Below are positions 41,201 through 48,068 of a stretch of 60,000 nucleotides of DNA, one piece after another. The notes under the pieces were generated by a model. The model did no database searches. It worked only from the letters and a program-made list of their open reading frames with translations, and had not been told where the DNA came from. Positions within the stretch are counted from its first letter, which is position 1. The number at the start of each line of letters is the position of its first letter. Source of the stretch: Glandiceps talaboti (lineage: Eukaryota > Hemichordata > Enteropneusta > Spengelidae); contig NC_135550.1 of NCBI RefSeq assembly GCF_964340395.1, positions 29,637,176 to 29,697,175 on the forward strand. The letters run 5' to 3'. Both the position numbers and the translations under genes were made by a program.

Positions 41201-41759
41201 GACTCACAAGAAGATTCAGTTTCTATCATTTTGACCTGCAACAAAATTTGTTGTCATTCACAAAAAGACACACTGATTAACATTGAGACTTGTGATAAAT
41301 GATTTGATGCCAAAGTAACAACTCCGATTTGTAAAACATGAAACTGTTTGAAAGTTTGTATATGTGTTGGCATGACTGTGAAATGTGATGGAGTGGAGGA
41401 GATTCATTGTTGTGTCATTACCAAACTTAATTCATTACTTTCACAACCTAACCAGTTGTGTCACCTTGTGTCATTACCAAACTTAATCTGTTTGACTTGT
41501 CACCTTGTGTCATTACCAAACTTAATTCATTTGAATTGATTTTGTTCACAGGCTTGAAAGTGGAGGAGAATACCTATTCCAAGCTAAAGATGATGAAGAA
41601 ATGACTAACTGGGTAGAGGGTCTGAAAACAGTTGCTGAAGGCTCTGAAGAAGGTGCAAGTGCAGCAGCTAGATCAGCCACCTTCCCAACAGAAAGTGTAA
41701 CATCGCCAGGAAAGAAGGAAAAGAAGAAGGGAGGATTTTTCACCCTCCGAAAGAAATAA
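4200..41759 (+). CDS. SPTBN1-like: Beta-spectrin (conventional, non-heavy beta chain), whole gene
   Basis: Beta-spectrin pairs with alpha-spectrin to form the actin-crosslinking membrane skeleton and binds ankyrin and phosphoinositides. Joined coding exons (isoform a): 4200-4320, 16915-17066, 17369-17542, 18613-18901, 20676-20976, 22830-22947, 23172-23494, 24095-24233, 24649-24814, 25740-25984, 26369-26569, 26794-26910, 28436-28513, 28827-28991, 29466-29668, 30095-30437, 30826-31101, 31389-31556, 31949-32121, 32535-32772, 33056-33319, 33886-34107, 34403-34693, 34988-35196, 35508-35712, 36024-36287, 36710-37065, 37380-37518, 38076-38252, 38502-38606, 38958-39112, 40168-40449, 40816-40989, 41552-41759. 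Total 7,041 nt, 2,346 aa, frame intact throughout. Order: CH1 ~46-150, CH2 ~166-270, ~16.5 spectrin repeats ~296-2085, PH ~2204-2310. The length matches the family (about 2,300-2,400 aa), whereas beta-heavy spectrins are far longer. All introns are GT-AG. Confidence 0.98.
8376..8742 (+). repeat. 32-bp minisatellite, 12 copies
   Basis: Twelve adjacent copies of a unit that reads GCATTATGTAAATTTGTCAT followed by GTTTGTACATAG. Most are 32 bp; a few are shortened by deletion of TTAT, and others carry point changes (ACA for GCA, TTTTGACA for TTTGTACA). Copies abut directly with no unique spacers. Confidence 0.95.
13601..13619 (+). repeat. Poly-G tract (19 G)
   Basis: An uninterrupted run of 19 G on the sense strand of the beta-spectrin first intron. 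It could form a G-quadruplex in DNA or pre-mRNA; assembly length error is also common at such tracts. Confidence 0.95.
14858..14866 (+). promoter_or_regulatory. Possible TATA element for beta-spectrin exon 1b
   Basis: An AATATATAT stretch lies about 40-48 bp before the exon 1b start codon. Spacing fits a TATA box with transcription starting near 14887. A competing reading is that CTACAG ending at 14886 is a splice acceptor and exon 1b is internal. The sequence does not decide between them. Confidence 0.3.
14906..14972 (+). CDS. SPTBN1-like: Beta-spectrin exon 1b (alternative short N-terminus)
   Basis: ATG at 14906 opens 22 codons ([13 protein letters not shown], then METLIRKAQ) and one extra base, ending in phase 1 at a consensus GTAAGA donor. 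The phase matches exon 1a, so splicing to 16915 gives [13 protein letters not shown]. Vertebrate SPTBN1 likewise has an isoform in which a short Ser-rich leader replaces the long one directly before the same DERE..QKK sequence. Isoform b would be 2,328 aa and would lack the acidic leader and the [11 protein letters not shown] block. Confidence 0.75.
14973..16914 (+). other. Intron between exon 1b and exon 2
   Basis: About 1.9 kb. Contains an exact 33-bp tandem duplication at 15152-15217. Otherwise I see no exon or recognisable element. Confidence 0.6.
15152..15217 (+). repeat. Exact 33-bp tandem duplication
   Basis: The unit beginning AATCAGAAGCATTTG and ending TTTTGTACT occurs twice back to back with no mismatch (15152-15184 and 15185-15217). 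Confidence 0.95.
16915..17066 (+). CDS. SPTBN1-like: Beta-spectrin exon 2, CH1 domain part 1
   Basis: Residues 41-91. Contains [13 protein letters not shown] and [19 protein letters not shown], the first half of the actin-binding CH1 domain. First exon common to both N-terminal isoforms. Ends in phase 0 at GTATGT. Confidence 0.97.
17369..17542 (+). CDS. SPTBN1-like: Beta-spectrin exon 3, CH1 domain part 2
   Basis: Residues 92-149. Contains [33 protein letters not shown] and [12 protein letters not shown], near-invariant in beta-spectrins and completing CH1. Phase 0 at both ends. Confidence 0.97.
17543..18612 (+). other. Beta-spectrin intron 3
   Basis: 1,070 bp of AT-rich sequence. No exon, RNA gene or repeat recognised. 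Confidence 0.7.
18613..18901 (+). CDS. SPTBN1-like: Beta-spectrin exon 4, CH2 domain
   Basis: Residues 150-246. Contains [37 protein letters not shown] and [14 protein letters not shown]: the bulk of CH2, which with CH1 forms the actin-binding module. Ends in phase 1. Confidence 0.97.
19834..19983 (+). repeat. 75-bp tandem duplication
   Basis: Two adjacent copies, starting at 19834 and 19909, each running from CATG[C/T]AGTGAATG to TTTGGGCCTTCTTTTT, with only a few mismatches. Confidence 0.93.
20259..20525 (+). repeat. Compound CA / CATA microsatellite
   Basis: A (CA)n tract from 20259 with three CG interruptions grades into mixed CACA/CATA and then about 30 uninterrupted TACA units to 20525. 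It yields overlapping false reading frames on both strands. Confidence 0.98.
20676..20976 (+). CDS. SPTBN1-like: Beta-spectrin exon 5, end of CH2 and start of repeat 1
   Basis: Residues 246-346. Contains [20 protein letters not shown], the diagnostic end of the CH2 region, then GRRIGKVV and [12 protein letters not shown]. The coding part must end at 20976, because reading on gives AAG TAA; the GTAAGT donor supplies the join. Ends in phase 2. Confidence 0.97.
20977..22829 (+). other. Beta-spectrin intron 5
   Basis: 1,853 bp. The part at about 21,400-22,250 is A-rich on + and T-rich on -. It gives open but non-homologous - strand frames (for example 21901-22251) that I do not regard as genes. 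It could be old retroelement debris, but I recognise no domain. Confidence 0.6.
22830..22947 (+). CDS. SPTBN1-like: Beta-spectrin exon 6
   Basis: Residues 346-385. Contains [20 protein letters not shown] and [11 protein letters not shown], the conserved linker of the first spectrin repeat. Phase 2 in, phase 0 out; donor GTTAGT. Confidence 0.97.
23172..23494 (+). CDS. SPTBN1-like: Beta-spectrin exon 7, repeats 1-2
   Basis: Residues 386-493. Contains [40 protein letters not shown] and [15 protein letters not shown], strongly conserved in beta-spectrins. Ends in phase 2. Confidence 0.97.
23495..24094 (+). other. Beta-spectrin intron 7
   Basis: 600 bp. Nothing recognised beyond the splice sites. 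Confidence 0.7.
24095..24233 (+). CDS. SPTBN1-like: Beta-spectrin exon 8
   Basis: Residues 493-539. [20 protein letters not shown] and [13 protein letters not shown]: a spectrin repeat helix with the invariant LW. Ends in phase 0. Confidence 0.96.
24649..24814 (+). CDS. SPTBN1-like: Beta-spectrin exon 9
   Basis: Residues 540-595. [17 protein letters not shown], then [16 protein letters not shown], typical of repeat 3. Ends in phase 1. Confidence 0.96.
24815..25739 (+). other. Beta-spectrin intron 9
   Basis: 925 bp, AT-rich with a poly-A run near 25431-25444. No exon or element recognised. Confidence 0.65.
25740..25984 (+). CDS. SPTBN1-like: Beta-spectrin exon 10
   Basis: Residues 595-676. 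[37 protein letters not shown] and [13 protein letters not shown]: one helix-linker-helix of a spectrin repeat. Phase 1 in, phase 0 out. Confidence 0.97.
26369..26569 (+). CDS. SPTBN1-like: Beta-spectrin exon 11
   Basis: Residues 677-743. [20 protein letters not shown], then [19 protein letters not shown]. Phase 0 at both ends. Confidence 0.96.
26794..26910 (+). CDS. SPTBN1-like: Beta-spectrin exon 12
   Basis: Residues 744-782. [20 protein letters not shown] and [13 protein letters not shown]. Phase 0 at both ends; donor GTATGT. Confidence 0.96.
26911..28435 (+). other. Beta-spectrin intron 12
   Basis: 1,525 bp. The part at about 27590-27840 is less AT-rich and gives a - strand frame of 75 codons that resembles nothing I know. 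A short GCATA repeat lies near 27478. No exon supported. Confidence 0.6.
28436..28513 (+). CDS. SPTBN1-like: Beta-spectrin exon 13
   Basis: A 26-codon exon (residues 783-808): [20 protein letters not shown], continuing LLKKHK of exon 12 exactly as in other beta-spectrins. Phase 0 at both ends. Confidence 0.95.
28525..28566 (+). repeat. 21-bp tandem duplication
   Basis: AACAGTCCACCTTCCTGGTA plus one base occurs twice consecutively in intron 13, just after the exon 13 donor. Confidence 0.9.
28827..28991 (+). CDS. SPTBN1-like: Beta-spectrin exon 14
   Basis: Residues 809-863. [31 protein letters not shown] and SWIDEK. Phase 0 at both ends. Confidence 0.96.
29466..29668 (+). CDS. SPTBN1-like: Beta-spectrin exon 15
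   Basis: Residues 864-931. [32 protein letters not shown] and NNLNQ. Ends in phase 2 (CG), completed by C of exon 16 to an Arg codon. Confidence 0.96.
30095..30437 (+). CDS. SPTBN1-like: Beta-spectrin exon 16
   Basis: Residues 931-1045. [65 protein letters not shown] and [10 protein letters not shown]. One of the longest exons, spanning most of a repeat. Ends in phase 0. Confidence 0.97.
30826..31101 (+). CDS. SPTBN1-like: Beta-spectrin exon 17
   Basis: Residues 1046-1137. [38 protein letters not shown] and [10 protein letters not shown], very close to vertebrate SPTBN1. Phase 0 at both ends. Confidence 0.97.
31389..31556 (+). CDS. SPTBN1-like: Beta-spectrin exon 18
   Basis: Residues 1138-1193. 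[20 protein letters not shown], then [12 protein letters not shown]. Phase 0 at both ends. Confidence 0.97.
31949..32121 (+). CDS. SPTBN1-like: Beta-spectrin exon 19
   Basis: Residues 1194-1251. [20 protein letters not shown] and [11 protein letters not shown]. Ends in phase 2. Confidence 0.96.
32535..32772 (+). CDS. SPTBN1-like: Beta-spectrin exon 20
   Basis: Residues 1251-1330. [47 protein letters not shown]. Phase 2 in, phase 0 out; donor GTAGGA. Confidence 0.97.
33056..33319 (+). CDS. SPTBN1-like: Beta-spectrin exon 21
   Basis: Residues 1331-1418. [34 protein letters not shown] and [15 protein letters not shown]. Phase 0 at both ends. Confidence 0.97.
33431..33552 (+). repeat. Perfect 61-bp tandem duplication
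   Basis: The unit starting TATGCCATGATTCAAATGTG and ending GGAAATCTC is repeated without mismatch (33431-33491 and 33492-33552) in intron 21. Its identity implies a recent event or an assembly artefact. Confidence 0.96.
33886..34107 (+). CDS. SPTBN1-like: Beta-spectrin exon 22
   Basis: Residues 1419-1492. [40 protein letters not shown] and FNRDIEDEK. Phase 0 at both ends. Confidence 0.96.
34403..34693 (+). CDS. SPTBN1-like: Beta-spectrin exon 23
   Basis: Residues 1493-1589. [38 protein letters not shown] and ADSEKAQQ. Phase 0 at both ends. Confidence 0.97.
34988..35196 (+). CDS. SPTBN1-like: Beta-spectrin exon 24
   Basis: Residues 1590-1659. [20 protein letters not shown], then [19 protein letters not shown], leading into the ankyrin-binding region. 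Ends in phase 2. Confidence 0.97.
35508..35712 (+). CDS. SPTBN1-like: Beta-spectrin exon 25, ankyrin-binding region part 1
   Basis: Residues 1659-1727. [40 protein letters not shown] and [12 protein letters not shown] are nearly identical to vertebrate and insect beta-spectrins. This is the repeat 14-15 pair that binds ankyrin. Ends in phase 0. Confidence 0.98.
36024..36287 (+). CDS. SPTBN1-like: Beta-spectrin exon 26, ankyrin-binding region part 2
   Basis: Residues 1728-1815. [33 protein letters not shown] and [16 protein letters not shown]; completes the ankyrin-binding repeats. Phase 0 at both ends. Confidence 0.98.
36710..37065 (+). CDS. SPTBN1-like: Beta-spectrin exon 27
   Basis: Residues 1816-1934. 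[46 protein letters not shown] and [16 protein letters not shown]. The longest coding exon (356 bp). Ends in phase 2. Confidence 0.97.
37380..37518 (+). CDS. SPTBN1-like: Beta-spectrin exon 28
   Basis: Residues 1934-1980. [27 protein letters not shown] and SHYASKE. Ends in phase 0 at GTTAGT. May splice alternatively to 37837 (see findings). Confidence 0.97.
37837..37938 (+). CDS. Possible alternative truncating exon in beta-spectrin intron 28
   Basis: A good polypyrimidine tract and TTTCAG end at 37836. The following 33 codons read in the frame left by exon 28 ([15 protein letters not shown], then [11 protein letters not shown]) and end in TAA at 37936-37938. Inclusion would replace the tetramerisation segment, tail and PH domain with 33 residues. 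No downstream poly(A) signal is obvious, and it resembles no known isoform. It may be chance or an old duplicated repeat helix. Confidence 0.25.
   Translation, partial: QLKLTNAIAKLHKNFIMDDAKLCKNLDKHKHFT
38076..38252 (+). CDS. SPTBN1-like: Beta-spectrin exon 29, tetramerisation region part 1
   Basis: Residues 1981-2039. [40 protein letters not shown] and SQEPYL: repeat 16 to 17, whose partial repeat pairs with the N-terminus of alpha-spectrin to close the tetramer. Phase 0 at both ends. Confidence 0.97.
38502..38606 (+). CDS. SPTBN1-like: Beta-spectrin exon 30, tetramerisation region part 2
   Basis: Residues 2040-2074. [20 protein letters not shown] and [11 protein letters not shown]: partial repeat 17. 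Phase 0 at both ends. Confidence 0.97.
38958..39112 (+). CDS. SPTBN1-like: Beta-spectrin exon 31, start of C-terminal tail
   Basis: Residues 2075-2126. [20 protein letters not shown], a Pro-containing linker, then highly charged EEEEMKEKE. Variable between species, as expected for the linker between repeat 17 and PH. Ends in phase 2. Confidence 0.93.
39113..40167 (+). other. Beta-spectrin intron 31
   Basis: 1,055 bp, over half of it occupied by a MITE-like element (39486-40038). Confidence 0.85.
39486..40038. mobile_element. Non-autonomous DNA transposon (MITE-like), 553 bp
   Basis: Ends are ~45-bp terminal inverted repeats: left begins GCCTGGAATCCATACGAATG and right, read in reverse complement, begins GCCTGCAATTCATGTGAATT. 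Both then share GGGTTTTGAATTC.TTATT.CCCC. TA flanks both sides (39484-39485 and 40039-40040), as a TA target duplication would. No transposase frame is present, so it must have been moved by another element's enzyme. TA duplication is typical of Tc1/mariner-like elements, but the superfamily cannot be set from the ends alone. Confidence 0.85.
40168..40449 (+). CDS. SPTBN1-like: Beta-spectrin exon 32, tail and start of PH domain
   Basis: Residues 2126-2220. Low-complexity charged tail ([15 protein letters not shown], a Pro/Ala/Thr segment), then [15 protein letters not shown], the canonical first strand of the beta-spectrin PH domain. Ends in phase 2. Confidence 0.96.
40816..40989 (+). CDS. 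SPTBN1-like: Beta-spectrin exon 33, PH domain
   Basis: Residues 2220-2278. [21 protein letters not shown] and [14 protein letters not shown] domains of this family bind inositol phosphates at the membrane. The frame meets TAA if read through 40989, so the GTAAGT donor at 40990 is required. Ends in phase 2. Confidence 0.97.
41412..41540 (+). repeat. Short tandem array, three copies
   Basis: GTGTCATTACCAAACTTAAT recurs three times, spaced roughly 45-60 bp, with CACCTTGT joining the later copies. It sits immediately before the acceptor of the last coding exon. Confidence 0.85.
41552..41759 (+). CDS. SPTBN1-like: Beta-spectrin exon 34, end of PH domain and C-terminus
   Basis: Residues 2278-2346 and the TAA stop at 41757-41759. 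[20 protein letters not shown] is the closing helix of PH; the protein ends in [18 protein letters not shown], the Lys-rich tail of long beta-spectrin isoforms. No alternative short C-terminus lacking PH is evident. Confidence 0.97.
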
Positions 41760-43280
41760 AATTGAAAAACTCCAATTGATTAATAGGATCTGATGTTTAT
41801 TAGTAGGGATATATTTGATGTAGTATGTATGTAAAACTCACATGACATTGTTGAAATGTCACGTCAAGTAACGATTTCACTACATTGCAAACCTAAGCCA
41901 GTTTATAGAATTTTCTGGAGAACCACTGTAAACATTTCTGTGATGTTTTTCGTCCACTCTGTATGTGTAGTCTTTGAAAAAGAGAACAACATTGTGTTTA
42001 AATGTAACAGAATTTTTTTGCAGAATTGTGTGCCACATATATAGGGCAGTGCCGCCATCATGCCAATTTCACACTTTGTGTCAATGGAGATGTTAGAACT
42101 GTGAATAGTAGTTTATTGTAGTATATACACCATGTAGTATTTCCCTAATTGGAATAATCAGTGTTTTTACTCATCTAAGAGTTTACAAGTCATAAAAAAA
42201 AAATTGGAAATAGCATGTAGGCATTATCAAAGGGCTGAGGGACTTCTTTAGAACTTTCGGTTCACATTGTGGAGAATGGTTTTAAAAAAAAAAAAAGCTC
42301 AGCATTGATATAGTTGTTGAATGTAGACTTATCCCACCTGTAAAATTCTAACAGTTTTACAGATGTATTACTGGTAGAATTTTGTGGTTGTTATGTCTTT
42401 TTCATTGGTATTAGTTCAAGGTTTATTTGTGTCATCGATAGTGAAATTTAATAAAAATGCAGCAAAGTTTTGAAGTTTTAGTCAGTACTTGCCATTTGTA
42501 GTCAAGCATTAAATAGTGATGATTATTATTGATATTGACATGGAAGTTCTATTGCCTAGATGCTATTTTTGTTTTCATATTAAAAGATATTTATGGAGTA
42601 TAAACTAATGTATGTCCTTCTAATCATGTAGATATGCCTACATTTATTGGCCCTGTCTCAATTATGTTATATAAATGCAAAAGAAAACCATTTTTATGAC
42701 CGATTCTTGGATGGTTGTATGTCCAGCCAAAATGTTATTTCTTTATTACCCACTTGCATGCTTGAACATTGAGACTTAAAACTAGCTGCCCACATTTGCT
42801 GTTTTTGTTTTATAATTGTGTTTACAGAACACTTCTTTGTTTAACTTTTTTTGGTTGAGTTATAAAAAAATGTCAATTAACTTCCAATTTACGTTCAAAG
42901 TGAGAGCAGCTAAACAAACAAGATTTTTTAAAGTAGTTTTTATCAATTCAAGTTAACATCCATATCTGAAATAAAAAAGTTCTTCAATTTCTTGCTGACT
43001 GTTTGATTGGCTGTTCTCAGTTTTCAGTTGCAGTCTGTTGTTTTTCCTGTTGATGCTAGTTTCAGTAGTGCGGACTGTATAGCATGGTAGATACAATAAC
43101 AACACAGTAGATAATGTTGCCCAATAAAGGACAAGGCAAGAGAAACCAGAAATTTTGTGATGTAAGCGTGTGATGCAGTGCTACTGAAATATAAGCTGGT
43201 CTTGATAAGTATACAGTGAACAGTCAGAAGTGGAAATTATATTATTGCGAGGTTTGCATTGCCATACTGCAAATTTGCTG

Positions 43281-43430
43281 TGAAACACAGCACTGCAGTA
43301 AGTGTACAGTTGTGAAATGCAACACTGCAGTATGTGTACAGCAGTGTAAAACAGCACTGCAGCAAGCCTACATCTCTGACACACAGCACTGCAGTAAAGT
43401 GCTCAGCAGTGAAATGGAGCACTGTGGTAG
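43281..43430 (+). repeat. Imperfect CAGCACTGCAG array in 3' UTR
   Basis: Four to five degenerate units of about 35 bp, each centred on CA(G/A)CACTGCAGTA and most followed by GTGTACAG or GTGCTCAG and a GTGAAA block. Each core contains the palindrome CTGCAG. Confidence 0.85.
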
Positions 43431-44060
43431 CCACCACACTTTAATCCAACTGACTTTCAATGTTATTAAGGCAGCCACAACTCAATGCTTCTTATCTTAC
43501 CATCTTTTAAAACTTTGCCATTCAGAGAGTGTTTAAAATCCTAGTAATAATAATAATAATAGTCGTCAGATATTTTTAATGCTTTATATCAGTTTATAGG
43601 TATATACATTTTACCTGTCTTAGTCAGTTACTTCACTTTCTGGATGATAATAATAGTGAATAATATGTGTATACCACACATCTTTTTGCCCAAGTTTGTT
43701 GTAGTCTATCCGTAGCATACATATTTTGGTACATATTTCAGCTAGCATTGAGATATTCTGTCAATTATTTGAGAGACCACCCTTGAAAATTCTGAGTGGA
43801 AGGAGTGAAAGTTGCGATGTGTGTATCTGGTATTTTCTTCTTCCAGTATAACCGTACCGAAAGATGGGTTAGACTTGTCCAGCTGTACTTACTGACTGTA
43901 AAACAAGTACGCTATTATTGGGTCAAAAGTTTCAATATTTGGTGTTTTTATCTGGTAATGTTCACTTGTAGTCACTGCAAGGTATATCATTCACACTTTA
44001 ACGGAGTTGGAAGACTTTGATTTTTTGTAATGTGCTTATTGCAAATACAGCTATTAAGAG

Positions 44061-44066
44061 AATAAA
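44061..44066 (+). terminator. Best poly(A) signal of beta-spectrin
   Basis: AATAAA with a GU/U-rich element downstream. Earlier AATAAA copies could give shorter UTRs. Confidence 0.55.
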
Positions 44067-44080
44067 TCTTGGAAAAACAA

Positions 44081-47000
44081 GTGTCTTCTATTGTCTTTTG
44101 TTGCCATATTATATAGATCAGTTTATTATCATCCTACCAAATATTCTAAAATTATGTACCTAGACGTGGATAAAATGATACCACTTGTTTTGTAGCACAA
44201 CTGATGATAACTGAACGATCAGATTATAAACTGACTGTTCCTAAAGTGTGGTTGTCTAAACATCAGGTTTGCAGATATTTATAAAATTGGAAGAATCCTT
44301 TTATAAAGGAGTCCCAAAGAACGACAGTAAGAATGGGAAACATTCACCCTCAGCCTTACTATATTATAGCCACAGGGAACAGGACCAATAGTTAATTTTG
44401 TTCTCATGATTTTCCGAATTTCAAATATTATTTTCTTATTTTCTCTAGCTTTCAAATAAAGTTTTAAATACATGTATTGCCATCATAACTATTATTTCCT
44501 CTGTTTTGTTTTTTCCTTATTTCCTACCATTAGCAGTCTTATCAGAGTATATCTTTGCATTAGTAGATTGCTAATCCAAGAATAAACTCGCGTCCTATTT
44601 ACCCAATTAACACATCATGCAGTAAACATCTACACTTCCTGGATGTGGAAGATGTGTAAATAAGAATTCCTATAGAATGGTAGCAGTAGTTGGTACTGTA
44701 CAGATATATATTATGTAATGTGGCACAATTTCATTCAAGAAGAATTTGTCCTGCACCAAGAGTATCCCTATGATGATTGACTTGATCATATTAGTATCAG
44801 ATAAACGTAAAATTCAAATTTACTTAAATCTATTCTATTCTCATGACCCAATCTAACCTATTTATATTTGTTTCTTCAATCTGAGGAATTTATTTTCAAA
44901 ATTGACACCCTCTACAGCAGTATTAGAATAAAATCACATCACTCAGATGGCAACCCGATATCTAAGCAAAAATTCTAGTTTATTGCTGATTGCTGTTATA
45001 TCAAAATAATGGTTCAAAGTGTCCTGACTTTGTCATTTCTAAGTCATTCAGACTTAAATACGAGAATGAAGTACATAAAAGTATCACCAATGTGTACACG
45101 TACTTATTTTTTCCGCTGACAGACTGGTTCATTTTAAAGGTGTTACAATGAGAAAGAGATTATAAGTATGCTGCCCTGCTGAAGGAATTCTGCCATGATG
45201 CGTCTCCATGCACAAAGACCAGTAGCAATTAGCCATATGCTACATTAACTACTCATGCCATTCTCAGTCTTTGTGTTACTAAGAGCTGGAAATCAAGTTG
45301 ATTTATTGCTCATTGGCTTTATTCAGATTACACCACAATATTTCAATGGGGTTCTCTCATGTCATAATGATGAACAGAATATCACTCCAAGCTTCACTTT
45401 TAAAGTTTATTTCTGAAAAGGATTGAGACATTTCACAATGGTACAAAAAGTTCTGTTTCTTGGAATAAGAGGCATAAATATTTAGTGGCAGTACTGTTAA
45501 CATTGAAGATATTTGTATGCGAATGATGAATTCTGTTACTGTAACCCTACTAGCCGAGTACAGTACACTTAAATATGATTCAAGAAAGTATGAAAAACTG
45601 TAGGTGAAATTTGTGATTTAAATTTCTAGCATGAATGCAAGAGTCCTGCTGAAATTGGCAATATTCCTCCGACTGTAGCACATAAGTCATGACTCATGGT
45701 TGTTTGAATTTTCATTTATCTCTCTTTATCAATCACTGGAGTACCATGTATAAAGTCTATAGGAGCCTGGAATGGGTGTTTAAACACTTGGTCAGATGAT
45801 GCAATGAATAAATACTACCTTTAAATAAATATCCTAAATACATTGCGATGACACTTTATAACAGCAGAGAACACAAACAGAAAATGTTATCAAAGAGAAA
45901 GGATAATAGATATTGTGGATATGTTCACCAAAAACTATCAATTGTGTGAAGAGTGACTAGTGATAATGACACAAATACCCAGTAGTTCTAACAATACAAA
46001 ATCTATCTGGGCTGCTTGTCATAAAACAACTTCCATTTCAGCAAAATGGATGTCTAGCTTGAAGGGTTAGCAAATATTACTCTATTAAAAAGTGTAAGTA
46101 CAATTTAATGGAATGTTTGCATGTTGTTTGGTTTTTGCATATACATACTTTAACTACACGCAAGTAAACTACTCAAATGATCAAATTATAGTGGAATAGA
46201 AGACTTTGCAGTGTAATTAATGCTTAATTTTTTCAGTAGAACATAACGCATTAATGTGAAATCTAACCCAACACACCACCTGGTCCTCACAACACTATCA
46301 ATCAAGAAACACCTGTAAGTGTAACTCTTGTAGCTTTGTAAAAGTCATGCCCCTGGTCTCATACAGGGGTAGTTTTGGTTATGTATTTATGCTGGCATCT
46401 AATAATCTTTACTTTTTGTGCACATATACCTACAGATTGGTTTGTGTCATCCTATTTTGATATTTGAAGTATATCATTGCATCATAGGTCTAGATTCAAT
46501 ATACTGCTGTATACTCAAAATGTTTGTTTTAACAGATATTGGCCATTATTTTCAACAGTGAATTCTGAACAAGTGTAGCAATTAGATTATTTTGGTCACA
46601 TTATCATAAACTCACACACACATACATGGGTCATAGTGTAGACTCTGGAGTAAACTCTCTATGATCCGTGGGGTCAAACACACTGGAGTGAACTCTCCAG
46701 GGTGTCTGTGGATCTGTAGGGTAAAAGACCCTGGAGTGAACCCTTGAGGTGTCTGTGGTCATAGGTTGTTTCCTATCACATACTAATTTCATTCATGAAT
46801 TTGATCTTCCTTCTTCAACTAATATCTATTACAGGTGGAATCATATTGAATTTCCACAGCAAGGCGTGAACATCAAGATACTGATGGTGAAAGCATTATC
46901 CAACAACTCCAAAGTACTGTATGCACACATCATGTGAAGGGGACAGTAGTGTAGTGTTAATTTACCCACACGATATGTGATTCATAATGCTTAGAGCTAC

Positions 47001-47442
47001 CACATGAATGAACTAAAATGTGCACTGTATCAATTGGCACTATATAAAACATTACACTGCTTGAAATGAAATGCAGATATCCTGCTTATTTTACTTATGT
47101 CATATTTAGCAATATCATCATTCAACCCGCTACAAAACCTTTGTTTTAATCTACTGGCAAGACAAAGTGAGAAGGGGATAGCACCTACATATAGTAAAAG
47201 TTTTGCACAGGATTGGGTAAAATGTTTTCAAACCATGTTTTAATTAGATTGAGTGTCTTTTGATATCTAACGATAGGACAATCAACAGAAATAACTTTAC
47301 AAGCTGATATAGTTTCCATGGTAACTCTGGTATGAACTGAGTTACCATGACAATAATTTTTAACAATAATAATAGTCTTATCATATCTTAATAATATCTC
47401 AAGAGTAAACTATTAAATGAAACAAGACTGACTTTTTTCCTT
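44081..47442. other. Intergenic region between convergent genes
   Basis: About 3.4 kb, AT-rich. A further AATAAA lies at 44457. A short imperfect array occupies about 46634-46770. No exon, RNA gene or transposon recognised. Confidence 0.6.
46634..46770 (+). repeat. Imperfect ~50-bp array with CTGGAGTGAAC cores
   Basis: CTGGAGT(A/G)AAC occurs three times, spaced about 45-55 bp, with shared GGTGTCTGTGG and GTGGGGTC-like segments between. Intergenic. Confidence 0.75.
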
Positions 47443-47448
47443 TTTATT
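47443..47448 (-). terminator. Possible poly(A) signal of CoREST
   Basis: TTTATT on + (AATAAA on -) about 450 bp after the CoREST stop codon. Downstream context is not strongly GU-rich, so the call is tentative. Confidence 0.35.
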
Positions 47449-47893
47449 TCAATTTTTGCATTTTAATATTACAGACAAAAGTACCAATATTTCCAATCAA
47501 AAGGATAATAAATAAATACAAACACACAATAGCACTACATCTGTTTACTTGGTCCCTGACATGAGAAATGAATTGGACAGATTTTGAAACAAATAGCCTA
47601 ACATGAAACTAAGACGAGTTAAAGCAAGCACCCAGATCTGATTTGAAAGAGAGGAGGACGACAAAATAAACTAATACTAATAATAGAGACATTCTGAGGT
47701 AGAAATTATTCAATTAACTGCATACCTAAAGCCAGATATCTGGGATCAGTTCAGCAGAAAAATTCATTTATACAATTGCAATACATCATCAAATTATCAA
47801 ACACAATAATAAATGTTGATACAATAGCAAAGGGTTGTGAAACACAAAGGAAACAACAGACAAGATGATTTCAGTTATGTCTACAGAATGATT
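47449..47893 (-). other. CoREST 3' UTR (inferred)
   Basis: Non-coding sequence between the TGA at 47894-47896 and the first AATAAA-like signal on the - strand. Confidence 0.45.
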
Positions 47894-48068
47894 TCACTGT
47901 GTGTGTGGTGATGTTTCTCTTTGGCTTCCAACAAGCTGTGGTGGTGGTGGACCGCCTCCCATGATTGGTGGACGACCACGTGATAATGGAGCTACAATTG
48001 GTGGTGCAGTACTGGGTCGGATCAATGGTGGTGGCTGTATTGGAACACTGCGAGGCGGTTGTAAGAAT
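47894..48068 (-). CDS. RCOR: CoREST exon 12, proline-rich C-terminus
   Basis: Residues 489-546 and [37 protein letters not shown]. Two motifs (RF(I/L)QP.R and QPPPPLIRP) recall the tail of vertebrate RCOR3 as I remember it, supporting homology rather than chance low complexity. Confidence 0.93.

Larger units (their letters stand above)
41760..44080 (+). other. Beta-spectrin 3' UTR (extent inferred)
   Basis: Non-coding after the stop. AATAAA occurs at 42450, 42970, 43123 and 44061. The signal at 44061-44066 is followed within 20-45 bp by a GU-rich stretch (GTGTCTTCTATTGTCTTTTG), the best cleavage context, so the longest UTR would be about 2.3 kb. It contains an array of CAGCACTGCAG motifs near 43281-43430. 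Confidence 0.6.
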
